Positions 33,837-41,822 of a stretch of 64,000 nucleotides of DNA are shown one piece after another (positions within the stretch are counted from its first letter, which is position 1; every line of letters begins with the position of its first letter). The notes below the pieces were generated by a model, which saw only the letters and a list, made by a program, of their open reading frames with translations, searched no databases and had not been told where the DNA came from. The stretch lies in the NCBI RefSeq assembly GCF_030123405.1, contig NZ_CP126110.1, positions 2,294,001 to 2,358,000 of the forward strand, in the 5' to 3' direction. The DNA comes from Neobacillus sp. WH10 (GTDB taxonomy: Bacteria > Bacillota > Bacilli > Bacillales > Cytobacillaceae). The position numbers and the translations under genes were made by a program.

Positions 33837-33962
33837 ATGGTTAGAAAAAAATTAATGATGACGACAATTGGATTGGGTGCTGTGTATTTACTTCGCAATC
33901 AAAAATCACGCAAAAAATTAATGAATCAATTTCAAGCATTTGCCGAAAAGTCCAAAAGGTAA
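33837..33962 (+). CDS. Small membrane-associated protein, 41 aa
   Basis: A 41-residue reading frame with a perfect AGAAGGAGGA ribosome binding site 6 nt before its ATG. The product starts VRKKLMMTTIGLGAVYLLRN and continues with a basic amphipathic tail (QKSRKKLMNQF...EKSKR). A short hydrophobic stretch between basic ends suggests membrane attachment. It resembles the many short Bacillus proteins of YrzQ/DUF3918 style, but I cannot assign a family. Confidence 0.6.
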   Translation: MVRKKLMMTTIGLGAVYLLRNQKSRKKLMNQFQAFAEKSKR

Positions 33963-33970
33963 AAATGAAA

Positions 33971-34011
33971 AGCTGCAGCGCCTTGACCCCGAGCCCCTAG
34001 GCGCTGCAGCT
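33971..34011. repeat. GC-rich hairpin, 13-bp perfect arms
   Basis: AGCTGCAGCGCCT (33971-33983) pairs with AGGCGCTGCAGCT (33999-34011) around a C-rich loop. No T run follows directly, and its base composition differs sharply from the AT-rich surroundings. This suggests an intergenic repeat element (see also 22695-22749) rather than a terminator. Confidence 0.55.
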
Positions 34012-34044
34012 AGACAATAAGAGAAGTCTTCTTTTTCTTTTAAA

Positions 34045-34078
34045 AAAGCATCCCCTAAAAAAGATCAGGGGATGCTTT
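34045..34078 (-). terminator. Intrinsic terminator of tatA
   Basis: AAAGCATCCCCT (34045-34056) and AGGGGATGCTTT (34067-34078) form a 12-bp stem; on the minus strand it is followed by TTTAAAAG. Confidence 0.75.
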
Positions 34079-34091
34079 AATTTACATTACA

Positions 34092-34307
34092 TTATTTTTT
34101 TAAGGTAATTTGGTCTTGTTTAACCTCTTTGATATCTTCTTTTAATTCTGATTTTATATCGTCAGTGATTCCCTCAGTTGCTTTTTTAAATTCACGAATT
34201 GACTTACCAAAAGCACGTCCAATTTCAGGGAGCTTATTCGGTCCAAAAATGACTAATGCAACAATAAGGATCAAAATTAATCCAGGAACACCAATATTTG
34301 AAAACAT
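34092..34307 (-). CDS. tatA: Twin-arginine translocase subunit TatA
   Basis: A 71-residue TatA. A single N-terminal helix (IGVPGLILILIVALVIFGPNKLPEIG) includes the hallmark FGPNKLPEIGRAFGKSIREFKKA hinge and amphipathic helix, followed by an acidic/lysine tail. TatA oligomers form the protein-conducting element for folded, twin-arginine substrates. The ATG at 34307 follows GGGAG by 8 nt; a TTG three codons upstream is less likely. No tatC lies nearby, so this is probably a stand-alone paralog, like tatAc in bacilli. Confidence 0.92.
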   Translation of the reverse strand: MFSNIGVPGLILILIVALVIFGPNKLPEIGRAFGKSIREFKKATEGITDDIKSELKEDIKEVKQDQITLKK

Positions 34308-34494
34308 TTTTCTCAACTCCCAAAATGAATTAAATTATCAAGTATATTATAACTTTTAGTTTAACATTATTCTACTTTGATTAAGAAAAAGTGGCGTGTA
34401 TCATAAATAGAGTAAAGAAGCCAATTCCTAATAAAAATGCCGATTATTAACAGTTCAATGATTATTACACAAATATAGATTAAAACTGGTCAAA

Positions 34495-35697
34495 CTACAT
34501 TGCCTGAACGACATCAACATTAATTTTACTTCCATTATAAAAATCCTTTATTACTTTATCGATATATACCCAGCCTTTCCAGCCAATATGAATAGTATCC
34601 TTCATGAAGTATGGATCATATTCATGATTGGAAAAATCGGCAATTTGAAAGCCCTCTGACTCAATTTGTTTCTTAATACGTTCATAATACACGGTTCGTC
34701 CTTCTTTTGGGAATCCGGTGTAGTCGTACCATTTACCATTTACTGGAACAGAAATAAATAGTGGTTCTGCTCCTGACTGCTTTAAAAGGTCAAGTACCAG
34801 TTGGAAATCCTGATATTCAGGGGATTCTCCGTAGGATGCTCCAATTTTATTATCCCTTAAAGAAGGAACCAATTTTCGAATTTTATTATATTGGCTGTTA
34901 ATTACATAAAACTGATTATTCGTAGATCTTCTTTCGCCGAAACGAGTTGCTTGAACCGCTAATTCATCCCAAGATTTATTCTTTACCTTTGGACTGAGAT
35001 CTCTTTTTCGAGATATACCGCCTGCCAAAGAATAATAAAGATCCTTTTTTATCAACAATTCACGATAGGTAAAGGCAAAAGGGCGAATCAATTTACTAGC
35101 TCTTTTAGTCCATGGATTATCCGTTATCTCTGCCTTATACATGATAGAAAGAAAAGGGTCGTTTTGAACTGGCGAAAATGTTAACAGCCGTTTTATTGCC
35201 TTTTTCTTAACTGTTGGATCTATTTTTTTGTTAAAAGCCAAATCATAGCCTTGTAAGGAAGAGTAATTAGGAACAAAATGGGATTCGTCTGTCCCTTTTG
35301 GCTGAAACCATTGCGGCGACAAGACGAAAACAAGTTTCTTCCCCTTCAGCTGATTTATATGCTCAGAAAAATTTAAAAAATGAGTCAATGATACAGTTCC
35401 GCCGCGGCCAATTAAAAATGGAGTAAAGTCTGCTCCTGTTACTTGGAAATAATTGGACGGATGGTAACGGTCAAGTCTAGCCAGTTCAGAAGATCCATAA
35501 ATGGGTAAATAATGATCATCTTTGAGCATTTTATGTTGAACATATTTACCTTGAAACATAAATGGATTTAATTCTGTTGCAGCCTGAGAAATTTTCGATT
35601 TTGGAATCATTTTCTCAATCCATCGATTTGGTATCACTACCAAAATAATCAAAACGAGAAAAGCTAAGATAATGGGTGAGAATATAGCTTTTTTCAT
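34495..35697 (-). CDS. dltD: D-alanyl-lipoteichoic acid biosynthesis protein DltD
   Basis: A 400-residue membrane-anchored protein acting outside the membrane in the last steps of teichoic-acid D-alanylation. An N-terminal helix (residues 5-22) is followed by a SGNH-like fold: the catalytic serine in LPIYGSSELARLD near residue 70 and the Asp/His pair in MKDTIHIGWKGW near the C-terminus. It is the last gene of the operon and overlaps dltC by 4 nt. Length matches DltD of bacilli. Confidence 0.95.
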   Translation of the reverse strand: MKKAIFSPIILAFLVLIILVVIPNRWIEKMIPKSKISQAATELNPFMFQGKYVQHKMLKDDHYLPIYGSSELARLDRYHPSNYFQVTGADFTPFLIGRGGTVSLTHFLNFSEHINQLKGKKLVFVLSPQWFQPKGTDESHFVPNYSSLQGYDLAFNKKIDPTVKKKAIKRLLTFSPVQNDPFLSIMYKAEITDNPWTKRASKLIRPFAFTYRELLIKKDLYYSLAGGISRKRDLSPKVKNKSWDELAVQATRFGERRSTNNQFYVINSQYNKIRKLVPSLRDNKIGASYGESPEYQDFQLVLDLLKQSGAEPLFISVPVNGKWYDYTGFPKEGRTVYYERIKKQIESEGFQIADFSNHEYDPYFMKDTIHIGWKGWVYIDKVIKDFYNGSKINVDVVQAM

Positions 35698-35930
35698 TGC
35701 ATATCAGCCAACTGAATGGCGATATTGTTAGGTGTATTCCAAGTATCACGATCGAACTCAGTAATCGGAACAAGAATTCCAAAACGCTCTTCTACTTGAA
35801 CGAGTAATTCAACTGTCCCAAATGAGTCCAATAATCCGGCATCAAATAAATCGATATCCGGATTTTCCTTAATAATATCGTCCTGGCAAATTTCAGATAA
35901 TAATGTAATAACCTCATTTTTGAAATCCAT
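35694..35930 (-). CDS. dltC: D-alanine carrier protein DltC
   Basis: A 78-residue acyl-carrier-type protein, exactly the usual DltC length when started at ATG 35930 (GGAG upstream). The 4'-phosphopantetheine attachment serine is in LFDAGLLDSFGTVELLV. Acidic helices II and III follow. It carries D-alanine, activated by DltA, to DltB at the membrane. It lies directly downstream of dltB with a gap of a few nucleotides. Confidence 0.96.
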   Translation of the reverse strand: MDFKNEVITLLSEICQDDIIKENPDIDLFDAGLLDSFGTVELLVQVEERFGILVPITEFDRDTWNTPNNIAIQLADMQ

Positions 35931-35935
35931 CTTAA

Positions 35936-37102
35936 TCAAACTCCTTTATGAAATAATTGTCCTGAGAAAATATAAAAACCAAAGCAGATTACATGGAAGG
36001 TAATAATAATGGCAACAATATGTGTAAACTTGTTTTGCGGCCACCACTTGTGCTTTTTATTAAACCGTTCAAATGAATTGTAAACAACCATTAATGCAGC
36101 GTGGTACATTCCATAAATAAGATATTGAATTTCTAGTCCGTGCCATACTCCCATTAATAAAAACAGTAATATATAACCAAGGTTTGAGAGGAGGTTGCGG
36201 TTTTTAATCCACTTTTTCTTGGTCATCCAAAAGACAAATCGCATATACACATAGTCTCTGAACCAAAAGGAAAGGCTCATATGCCAGCGATTCCAGAAAT
36301 CTTTTATGTTCCTGCTAAGGAAAGGTTTATTAAAGTTTTCCGGAGATTTAATCCCCATAATATAACTAACACCGATCGCAAAAGCACTATAGCCCGCAAA
36401 ATCGAAAAATAGATAGAGGCTGTACGCGTACATATAATAGAGATGATGCTCAAAATGGCTTTGAGCAATAAATCTTAGATTCGTGATGAAAAAGTGATTG
36501 ATCGAATAGCCGATAATGTACTTATATAAAAATCCACGAAAAATTTTGTTGATTCCTTCATAAAGCAATAATTTGTATTGTTCCCTTGAAATCTCAAGTT
36601 CCAAATCTTTATCAAAGCGACGATAACGGTCGATTGGACCCGATGAAATGGTCGGGAAAAATAAAATGAAATAAAGTAATCTGGGTAGGGGCAGGTCTTT
36701 TTTTATCAACCCATCTCGTGTCTCCATGATGATTTGTGTACCTTTAAACGTTAAATAAGAAATACCAAGGAAGCCTATTAAGTTTACATCTGAAAAATAT
36801 GGCAGCAGCTTCGAAAGAATCAGCGGTAGAATCGAAAGAATGACTGCCAAATAAAAGATAGTATTCTTATTGCTCTTTTTTCGGTAGGTGATGTATGCCT
36901 TTATTAAAACGACTTGCCAGATAGTAAATACGATTAAGGCAACAGCTTGTTTAAGAGATGAAGAGAAGATTATGCCAAGGGCGATAATCGACACAAACAT
37001 ATTATAAGTATGAAACCTTTTTCCACGTAAACCGAGAATAACTGTTGGTGCTAAAAGAATTGCCAAGATGAAAAAGAAAGTAAAAGAACCATATGGTGTC
37101 AT
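35936..37102 (-). CDS. dltB: D-alanyl transfer protein DltB (MBOAT family)
   Basis: A 388-residue polytopic membrane O-acyltransferase with about eleven helices. MBOAT features are visible: FFDFAGYSAFAIGVSYIMGI, PENFNKPFLSRNIKDFWNRWHMSLSFW and the catalytic histidine in LLMGVWHGLEIQYLIYG. It accepts D-alanine from DltC and passes it across the membrane towards lipoteichoic acid with DltX and DltD. It overlaps dltA by 4 nt. Confidence 0.96.
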   Translation of the reverse strand: MTPYGSFTFFFILAILLAPTVILGLRGKRFHTYNMFVSIIALGIIFSSSLKQAVALIVFTIWQVVLIKAYITYRKKSNKNTIFYLAVILSILPLILSKLLPYFSDVNLIGFLGISYLTFKGTQIIMETRDGLIKKDLPLPRLLYFILFFPTISSGPIDRYRRFDKDLELEISREQYKLLLYEGINKIFRGFLYKYIIGYSINHFFITNLRFIAQSHFEHHLYYMYAYSLYLFFDFAGYSAFAIGVSYIMGIKSPENFNKPFLSRNIKDFWNRWHMSLSFWFRDYVYMRFVFWMTKKKWIKNRNLLSNLGYILLFLLMGVWHGLEIQYLIYGMYHAALMVVYNSFERFNKKHKWWPQNKFTHIVAIIITFHVICFGFYIFSGQLFHKGV

Positions 37103-38616
37103 TGTAAAACCAATTCCTTAAATTTTTTTCGGTCCATTTTTCCGTTCGCTGTCATTGGAAGCTCCTCATAGTAGGTGAACTTTCTTGGAATCATATATGC
37201 AGGAATTTCCTCGCTAAGTTCTTTTTTGATAGCACTTGTTAATTGATATTCTTTTTCAAAATCATGGCTGGATGGGATGATTGCCGCTAGTAAATAGTCA
37301 ATTTTGTCATTTTGATAGATTGGGATGACAGCAGCTGATTTCACATATTTGCAATTGGCAATATGGTATTCAATCTCCTCTAACTCCATCCTGTAGCCGT
37401 GCAGTTTTATCTGAAAATCAATCCGGCCTTTGTAAAAAATCAGCCCATTCTGATCAAAATAGCCAGCATCACCAGTTCGATAAGCGGGTTCACCTTTATA
37501 ATGAAAAAATGATTTTTCTGTTAGATCCTGTTGCCCTAAATAGCCTTTACTTACACTTGGGCCAACAATAATCATTTCACCTTTTTCCCCGGGCTGTACT
37601 GGCATGCCATTTTCATCAACCAACACAATACGTGTGTCTCCTTTTGGTTTGCCGATTGGGAGATTCGGATATGCTTCTAGTATTTCAGCTGTTACTTCAA
37701 TAGAAGTGACGGCTACTGTTGCTTCTGTCGGGCCATAAGTGTTGAATATTCTTGCTTTAGGAAACCGCTCCCTTAATTGCCGGCAAATTGAAACTGGCAA
37801 AATTTCACCGCAAAATAAAAATAGGCTGAGTTCAGGCAGAAGTTCTTCTGTAAACGATGGATCCATTAAACACATCTGTACGAAAGAAGGAGTTGAGGTC
37901 CATATCTGTGTCTTTGATTTTTCTAATGCTTCAAATAACAGTTTTGGTCTCGCAATCATCTCTTTTGTTATTGCAAAAATAGTTCCACCACTAGCAAGAG
38001 CGGGATAAAGATCCATGACTGATAAATCAAATGAATATGGTGCTTGATTTAAAAAGCGAAAATTCCTCTTGATTGGAAAATCCTCAACCATCCAATCAAC
38101 AAAGCTTTGCAGGTTATTAGCAGAAATCTGCACACCCTTTGGATTTCCTGTACTTCCGGACGTATAAATAATATAGAAATTATCTTCCCCAGATACCCAA
38201 TTTGACGGGTCCATTGGCACATCAGAAACTTGTTCTGCCAGGATTTTATCATAATTCGCTATAGTGACTGTGAAATTGTCCAACACCAATTCCTGCCGGG
38301 AAGCATTAATGACCAATTCAGCTTGGGAACTAGTAATAATTTTTAATACTCTTTCGATTGGAATCGAAGTATCAACCGGAATATATGGAATTCCTGCTTT
38401 TACACAGCCTAAAAACGATCCAATCATTGAAGCATCCATATGACCATATACTAATACAGGTAGATGTTTTTGGGGGGATTGTTTTAATAGAAAAGCTGAT
38501 ACGTGTTCAGATTGTCTCCAGAGTTCACCATAAGTCATTTTTTCCGTGGGGGAGATATATGCTATTGTATCTGGATGAGTTTGTGAAAAGTTTTTAATTG
38601 TGTTTAACATTTTCAT
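37099..38616 (-). CDS. dltA: D-alanine--poly(phosphoribitol/DltC) ligase DltA
   Basis: A 505-residue adenylate-forming enzyme that activates D-alanine with ATP and loads it on DltC. The AMP-binding P-loop is YIIYTSGSTGNPKGVQIS near residue 150. NTYGPTEATVAV, YRTGDAG and the C-terminal catalytic lysine in MTANGKMDRKKF near residue 495 complete the family set. The start ATG 38616 lies downstream of AGGTAGG; ATG 38610 is an alternative. It is the second gene of the dltX-A-B-C-D operon. Confidence 0.96.
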   Translation of the reverse strand: MKMLNTIKNFSQTHPDTIAYISPTEKMTYGELWRQSEHVSAFLLKQSPQKHLPVLVYGHMDASMIGSFLGCVKAGIPYIPVDTSIPIERVLKIITSSQAELVINASRQELVLDNFTVTIANYDKILAEQVSDVPMDPSNWVSGEDNFYIIYTSGSTGNPKGVQISANNLQSFVDWMVEDFPIKRNFRFLNQAPYSFDLSVMDLYPALASGGTIFAITKEMIARPKLLFEALEKSKTQIWTSTPSFVQMCLMDPSFTEELLPELSLFLFCGEILPVSICRQLRERFPKARIFNTYGPTEATVAVTSIEVTAEILEAYPNLPIGKPKGDTRIVLVDENGMPVQPGEKGEMIIVGPSVSKGYLGQQDLTEKSFFHYKGEPAYRTGDAGYFDQNGLIFYKGRIDFQIKLHGYRMELEEIEYHIANCKYVKSAAVIPIYQNDKIDYLLAAIIPSSHDFEKEYQLTSAIKKELSEEIPAYMIPRKFTYYEELPMTANGKMDRKKFKELVLQ

Positions 38617-38631
38617 TTTTGTTGCCTACCT

Positions 38632-38781
38632 TTAAAAATCATTGTAAATATAGGAACCTGAGCTTGCATCGTTAAATCCGTACATAAAAAATAATAATAG
38701 GAGAATCAGCAAATAGTATGCAAACCGGCCCAACCACTTCACCTTTTGGCTGGTAAAGAAAATTTGTAATCTTTCAAACAT
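38632..38781 (-). CDS. dltX: DltX, small membrane protein of the dlt operon
   Basis: A 49-residue protein directly upstream of dltA, starting with ATG at 38781 behind GGGGG. One transmembrane helix (RFAYYLLILLLLFFMYGF) is followed by the short C-terminal motif FNDASSGSYIYNDF, which is the DltX signature. DltX is required for D-alanylation in several Gram-positive bacteria and its C-terminal peptide interacts with DltB and DltD. Confidence 0.92.
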   Translation of the reverse strand: MFERLQIFFTSQKVKWLGRFAYYLLILLLLFFMYGFNDASSGSYIYNDF

Positions 38782-38972
38782 CAGTTGTGCCCCCAATTTA
38801 AATTGATAACTGCCATTTTCTATTTAATGGAGAAAATTGGTCGAATTCTTATGACAAAAGGACTGATTTTTTTCCTTTTCTCTAACAATCATAATCCCTT
38901 TTTTGCTTGTAACAATTAATAACCTATTAATATATAATTAAAAAATTATTAATTTTTTACATGATAAAGAAA

Positions 38973-39106
38973 CTCGCCGGCGGGCGAGCACATAAGAGCG
39001 AAGCTTATGCATACGAAGCTTTCCTTATTGCACTTATGCCTGATGGGAAGGTTAGTTTTCCTATCGGGTGAACAAAGACCGGCTGGGTTTCCAATCGGCC
39101 TTTGTT
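38973..39106. other. Structured intergenic element with four consecutive hairpins
   Basis: The region between dltX and the M42 peptidase contains four hairpins in 135 bases. CTCGCC/GGCGAG (38973-38978, 38983-38988) closes a GGCG tetraloop. CATAAG/CTTATG is at 38991-38996 and 39004-39009. An 11-bp stem spans 39039-39049 and 39058-39068. AACAAAG..CCG/CGG..CTTTGTT is at 39071-39081 and 39096-39106. CTTATGC recurs at 39034-39039. No T run follows the last stem. The stretch 38782-38972 is AT-rich and shows no gene. It does not match a riboswitch class I know; a repeat element or ncRNA is possible. Confidence 0.45.
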
Positions 39107-39145
39107 ATTTCTATATTTCCATTTCGTAAGGTGTACGAGCAGATC

Positions 39146-40198
39146 TTATAGAATTAAATCAGACTGAAGATAGTGGTATAATAGCTTGGCTGTATTTTCA
39201 ATTGATGATTGGTGTGTACGCTCAAACGCGTGTGATGAATCGATCCCAGGTCCAATTAAACCATGAACGATGTCATGACCAGAACGGATAGCTGCTGATG
39301 CATCAGAACCATAATATGGATAAATATCTAGCTTATATTCAATATTATTTTCTTCGGCAAGACGTACTAGATTTTTGCGTAATTCATAATGGTAGGGACC
39401 GCTTGCATCCTTGACACATATGGAAACGGTATATTCATCAGTAGACTGTCCATCACCCATAGCTCCCATATCGACAGCTACGTATTCAACCGTCTCCGGC
39501 GTAATATTTGAATTTCCGCCATACCCAATTTCTTCATTGTTCGAAATCAAGAAATGGGTTGTATATGGCAATGCAAGGTTTTCGGTTTTTATTTGTTTTA
39601 TTAATTGAAGAAGAATGGCCACACTTGCTTTATCATCTAAGTGTCGGGATTTAATATATCCGCTTGGAGTCACTTCTACTCTCGGGTCAAATGAAACAAA
39701 ATCACCAACCTCGATTCCTAGTGCCCTGACTTCTTCCGCATTATGTACTTTTTCATCAATCCGAATCTCCATATTTTCCTGATTTCGCTCGGCTTTGCCT
39801 GCATCCTTATAAACATGGACAGATGTCTGATGCATAAGAATAGTTCCTGTATATTTCTTGCCGCTGCTCGTTTCGATTTGGCAGTATTCTCCTTCTATGG
39901 AATTATATTTAAATCCGCCAATTAAGTCAATCTTTAACCTGCCGTTTACCTTTACTTCTTTCACCATCGCGCCGAGCGTATCTACATGTGCCGTAAGCAT
40001 TCGATGTTTACTTGGATCTTTTCCCTCAATTGTCGCAATTAAGCCGCCTTTACGGTTGCAATATGTTTTGATTTGTAACTCTGAAAGGAAATTTTCGACA
40101 AAAGTTATGACTTCATTTGTATTACCGGAAGGACTCGGTATTGATACTAGCTCGCTAATTAATTTCATTGTTTCTGCAGAATATGTAAGATTACCCAT
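39146..40198 (-). CDS. M42-family glutamyl/leucyl aminopeptidase
   Basis: A 350-residue cobalt/zinc aminopeptidase of peptidase family M42 (YsdC/FrvX type), normally a cytoplasmic tetrahedral dodecamer. Metal and catalytic residues are visible: LTAHVDTLG near residue 61 (His-x-Asp), HLDDKAS near 172, SNNEEIGYGGNS near 205 (catalytic Glu pair), EYVAVDMGAMG and, near the C-terminus, GPGIDSSHAFERTH. Start ATG 40198 follows AAAGGGG; nine extra upstream codons are unlikely. It is monocistronic. Confidence 0.9.
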   Translation of the reverse strand: MGNLTYSAETMKLISELVSIPSPSGNTNEVITFVENFLSELQIKTYCNRKGGLIATIEGKDPSKHRMLTAHVDTLGAMVKEVKVNGRLKIDLIGGFKYNSIEGEYCQIETSSGKKYTGTILMHQTSVHVYKDAGKAERNQENMEIRIDEKVHNAEEVRALGIEVGDFVSFDPRVEVTPSGYIKSRHLDDKASVAILLQLIKQIKTENLALPYTTHFLISNNEEIGYGGNSNITPETVEYVAVDMGAMGDGQSTDEYTVSICVKDASGPYHYELRKNLVRLAEENNIEYKLDIYPYYGSDASAAIRSGHDIVHGLIGPGIDSSHAFERTHQSSIENTAKLLYHYLQSDLIL

Positions 40199-40439
40199 TG
40201 CAAGTACCCCTTTCTGAATTTTCATTCCTTACTATAATACATAAAAATCAAATATTCCATGTAATAAATCGAAATTATTATCAACTTTTTAAGAAATCAT
40301 GCATAGGTTAAATGTGTTTACTATTTCTCAAAACGGATAAATATTGGAATAATTGGGTATAAATGGGACTATTCGGACTATTTGAAAAACGTTCTTGCAA
40401 CTCTTCATAATCCGGAATAATACTAATGGGAGGAGAAAA

Positions 40440-40769
40440 ATGTTGACCAGAGTAGAATTATATAATCACAAGCCGAAGCAATCTTCCTGGAAGGGTCTGT
40501 TTTTTTTCATAGCTGCCTGCATCATTTTAACTGCTGGTTTCTTTATTTTTCGCTATTACTATCAAAGTACCATAAAAATTGAAGCACCGAATGAGGATTT
40601 GGGACAAAAGGTCGTCATACATCTTCCAAATGGCCAAAAGGTTTATACGTATGACAATTTAATTATTGAAAAGGATGGGAAGACCTATTATAAAGGTGAG
40701 CGTAATACGATTGACCTAACAGGTGGAACATTTGAATATGAAGATTGGGATTTGGGATCAAAAGACTAG
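40440..40769 (+). CDS. Hypothetical single-pass membrane protein
   Basis: A 109-residue protein starting with ATG 40440 behind GGGAGGAG. A basic cytoplasmic start (RVELYNHKPKQSSWK) is followed by one helix (LFFFIAACIILTAGFFIF) and an extracytoplasmic beta-rich domain with PNGQKVYTYDNLIIEKDGKTYYKGERNTIDLTGG, resembling a small beta-hairpin module. No family was recognised. It is convergent with corA, and a shared terminator overlaps its last codons. Confidence 0.65.
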   Translation: MLTRVELYNHKPKQSSWKGLFFFIAACIILTAGFFIFRYYYQSTIKIEAPNEDLGQKVVIHLPNGQKVYTYDNLIIEKDGKTYYKGERNTIDLTGGTFEYEDWDLGSKD

Positions 40770-40793
40770 CCAGATTGTCAGGCTAGTCTTTTC
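40760..40793. terminator. Bidirectional intrinsic terminator
   Basis: AAAAGACTAGCC (40760-40771) pairs with GGCTAGTCTTTT (40781-40792). It overlaps the 3' end of the membrane-protein gene and lies next to the corA stop. Confidence 0.8.
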
Positions 40794-40794
40794 G

Positions 40795-41745
40795 CTACTT
40801 AAACCATCCTTTTTTCATAAACCATACTGTCATACCCACTGCGATGACAACCATGATAATCAGTGCGCCTAAATAGCCGTATTTCCAAGTAAGCTCAGGC
40901 ATGTATTGAAAGTTCATTCCATATACACCCACGATAAAGGTCAAAGGCATAAAAATGGTCGTGATAACTGTTAAGACCTTCATGACATGGTTTGTTTCAT
41001 TCGAATTGATGGAAATATAGCTATCACGTATATCTGTGGCAAGCTCCCTGCTGGCTTCAATCATTTCTGTTAATTTTAGCAAATGATCGTAAATATCTGA
41101 GAAATATGCTATTTTCCCTTCCATACTGGTTAATCGCTGTGAATTAATAATCCTATACAAAAGATCTCTCATTGGTGAGATAGTATGCCGTAATGATAAA
41201 AGATCATGTCTCGTATCAAATAAGTCCTTAAGTAAGGACTCCATTGACCTGCCTTTTGAATTTTCATCAATTTCATTTAAGATATCATCAATTTGATTAA
41301 CTAAAGGAAAATAATTATCGACCATTTTATCAAGAACATGATAAAAGACATGGGAAGGATCCCATTGAGCTAAGCTGGTCGATTGACTCAAACGATTCCA
41401 CACTTCATCAATTTCTACAGAGGATTTATGATGAAAAGTGACGATATAATTCCTGCTAAGAAAAAAGTTCACTTCTTCTCTTTCAATCATTTTTTTGCTC
41501 AATGCCTGTGTCACAAAAAAGGTATAATTCTCATAATAATCAAGCTTTGGTCTTTGTAAATGATGAATACAGTCCTCAATCGCTAATGGATGGAAGGAAA
41601 GAGGTGTTCTTAATAATTCGATTTCCTCTTTGCTTGGATGGTGAAAATCAATCCAGTACCATAGATATTCTCCATGAACAAGTTGTGAGATTTCTATGTC
41701 CTTGACCATTTCTTGATTTTGATTAATTGCAATTGTTTTAATCAT
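40795..41745 (-). CDS. corA: CorA-family magnesium transporter
   Basis: A 316-residue CorA channel. A large N-terminal cytoplasmic domain is mostly helical (HHPSKEEIELLRTPLSFHPLAIEDCIHHLQRPKLDYY; HDLLSLRHTISPMRDLL). The last 60 residues hold two helices, with the selectivity motif YGMNF after the first and MPEL in the outer loop. The C-terminus is basic (KKGWFK). It forms a pentamer for Mg2+ (or Co2+/Ni2+) uptake. The next gene upstream on the same strand, 77 nt away, has the same topology and may be a relative. Confidence 0.94.
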   Translation of the reverse strand: MIKTIAINQNQEMVKDIEISQLVHGEYLWYWIDFHHPSKEEIELLRTPLSFHPLAIEDCIHHLQRPKLDYYENYTFFVTQALSKKMIEREEVNFFLSRNYIVTFHHKSSVEIDEVWNRLSQSTSLAQWDPSHVFYHVLDKMVDNYFPLVNQIDDILNEIDENSKGRSMESLLKDLFDTRHDLLSLRHTISPMRDLLYRIINSQRLTSMEGKIAYFSDIYDHLLKLTEMIEASRELATDIRDSYISINSNETNHVMKVLTVITTIFMPLTFIVGVYGMNFQYMPELTWKYGYLGALIIMVVIAVGMTVWFMKKGWFK

Positions 41746-41822
41746 AAAATCTCCTTATCGTCTTTTTACTACATTCACTATAAAGGATAATATGAAAAAA
41801 AACAGCCAATATCGGTGTTATG

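Noticed and set aside
38973..39106. Known riboswitch or 6S-type RNA
   Set aside because: None of the conserved cores I know (yybP-ykoY, T-box, SAM, TPP, c-di-GMP, preQ1) is present.
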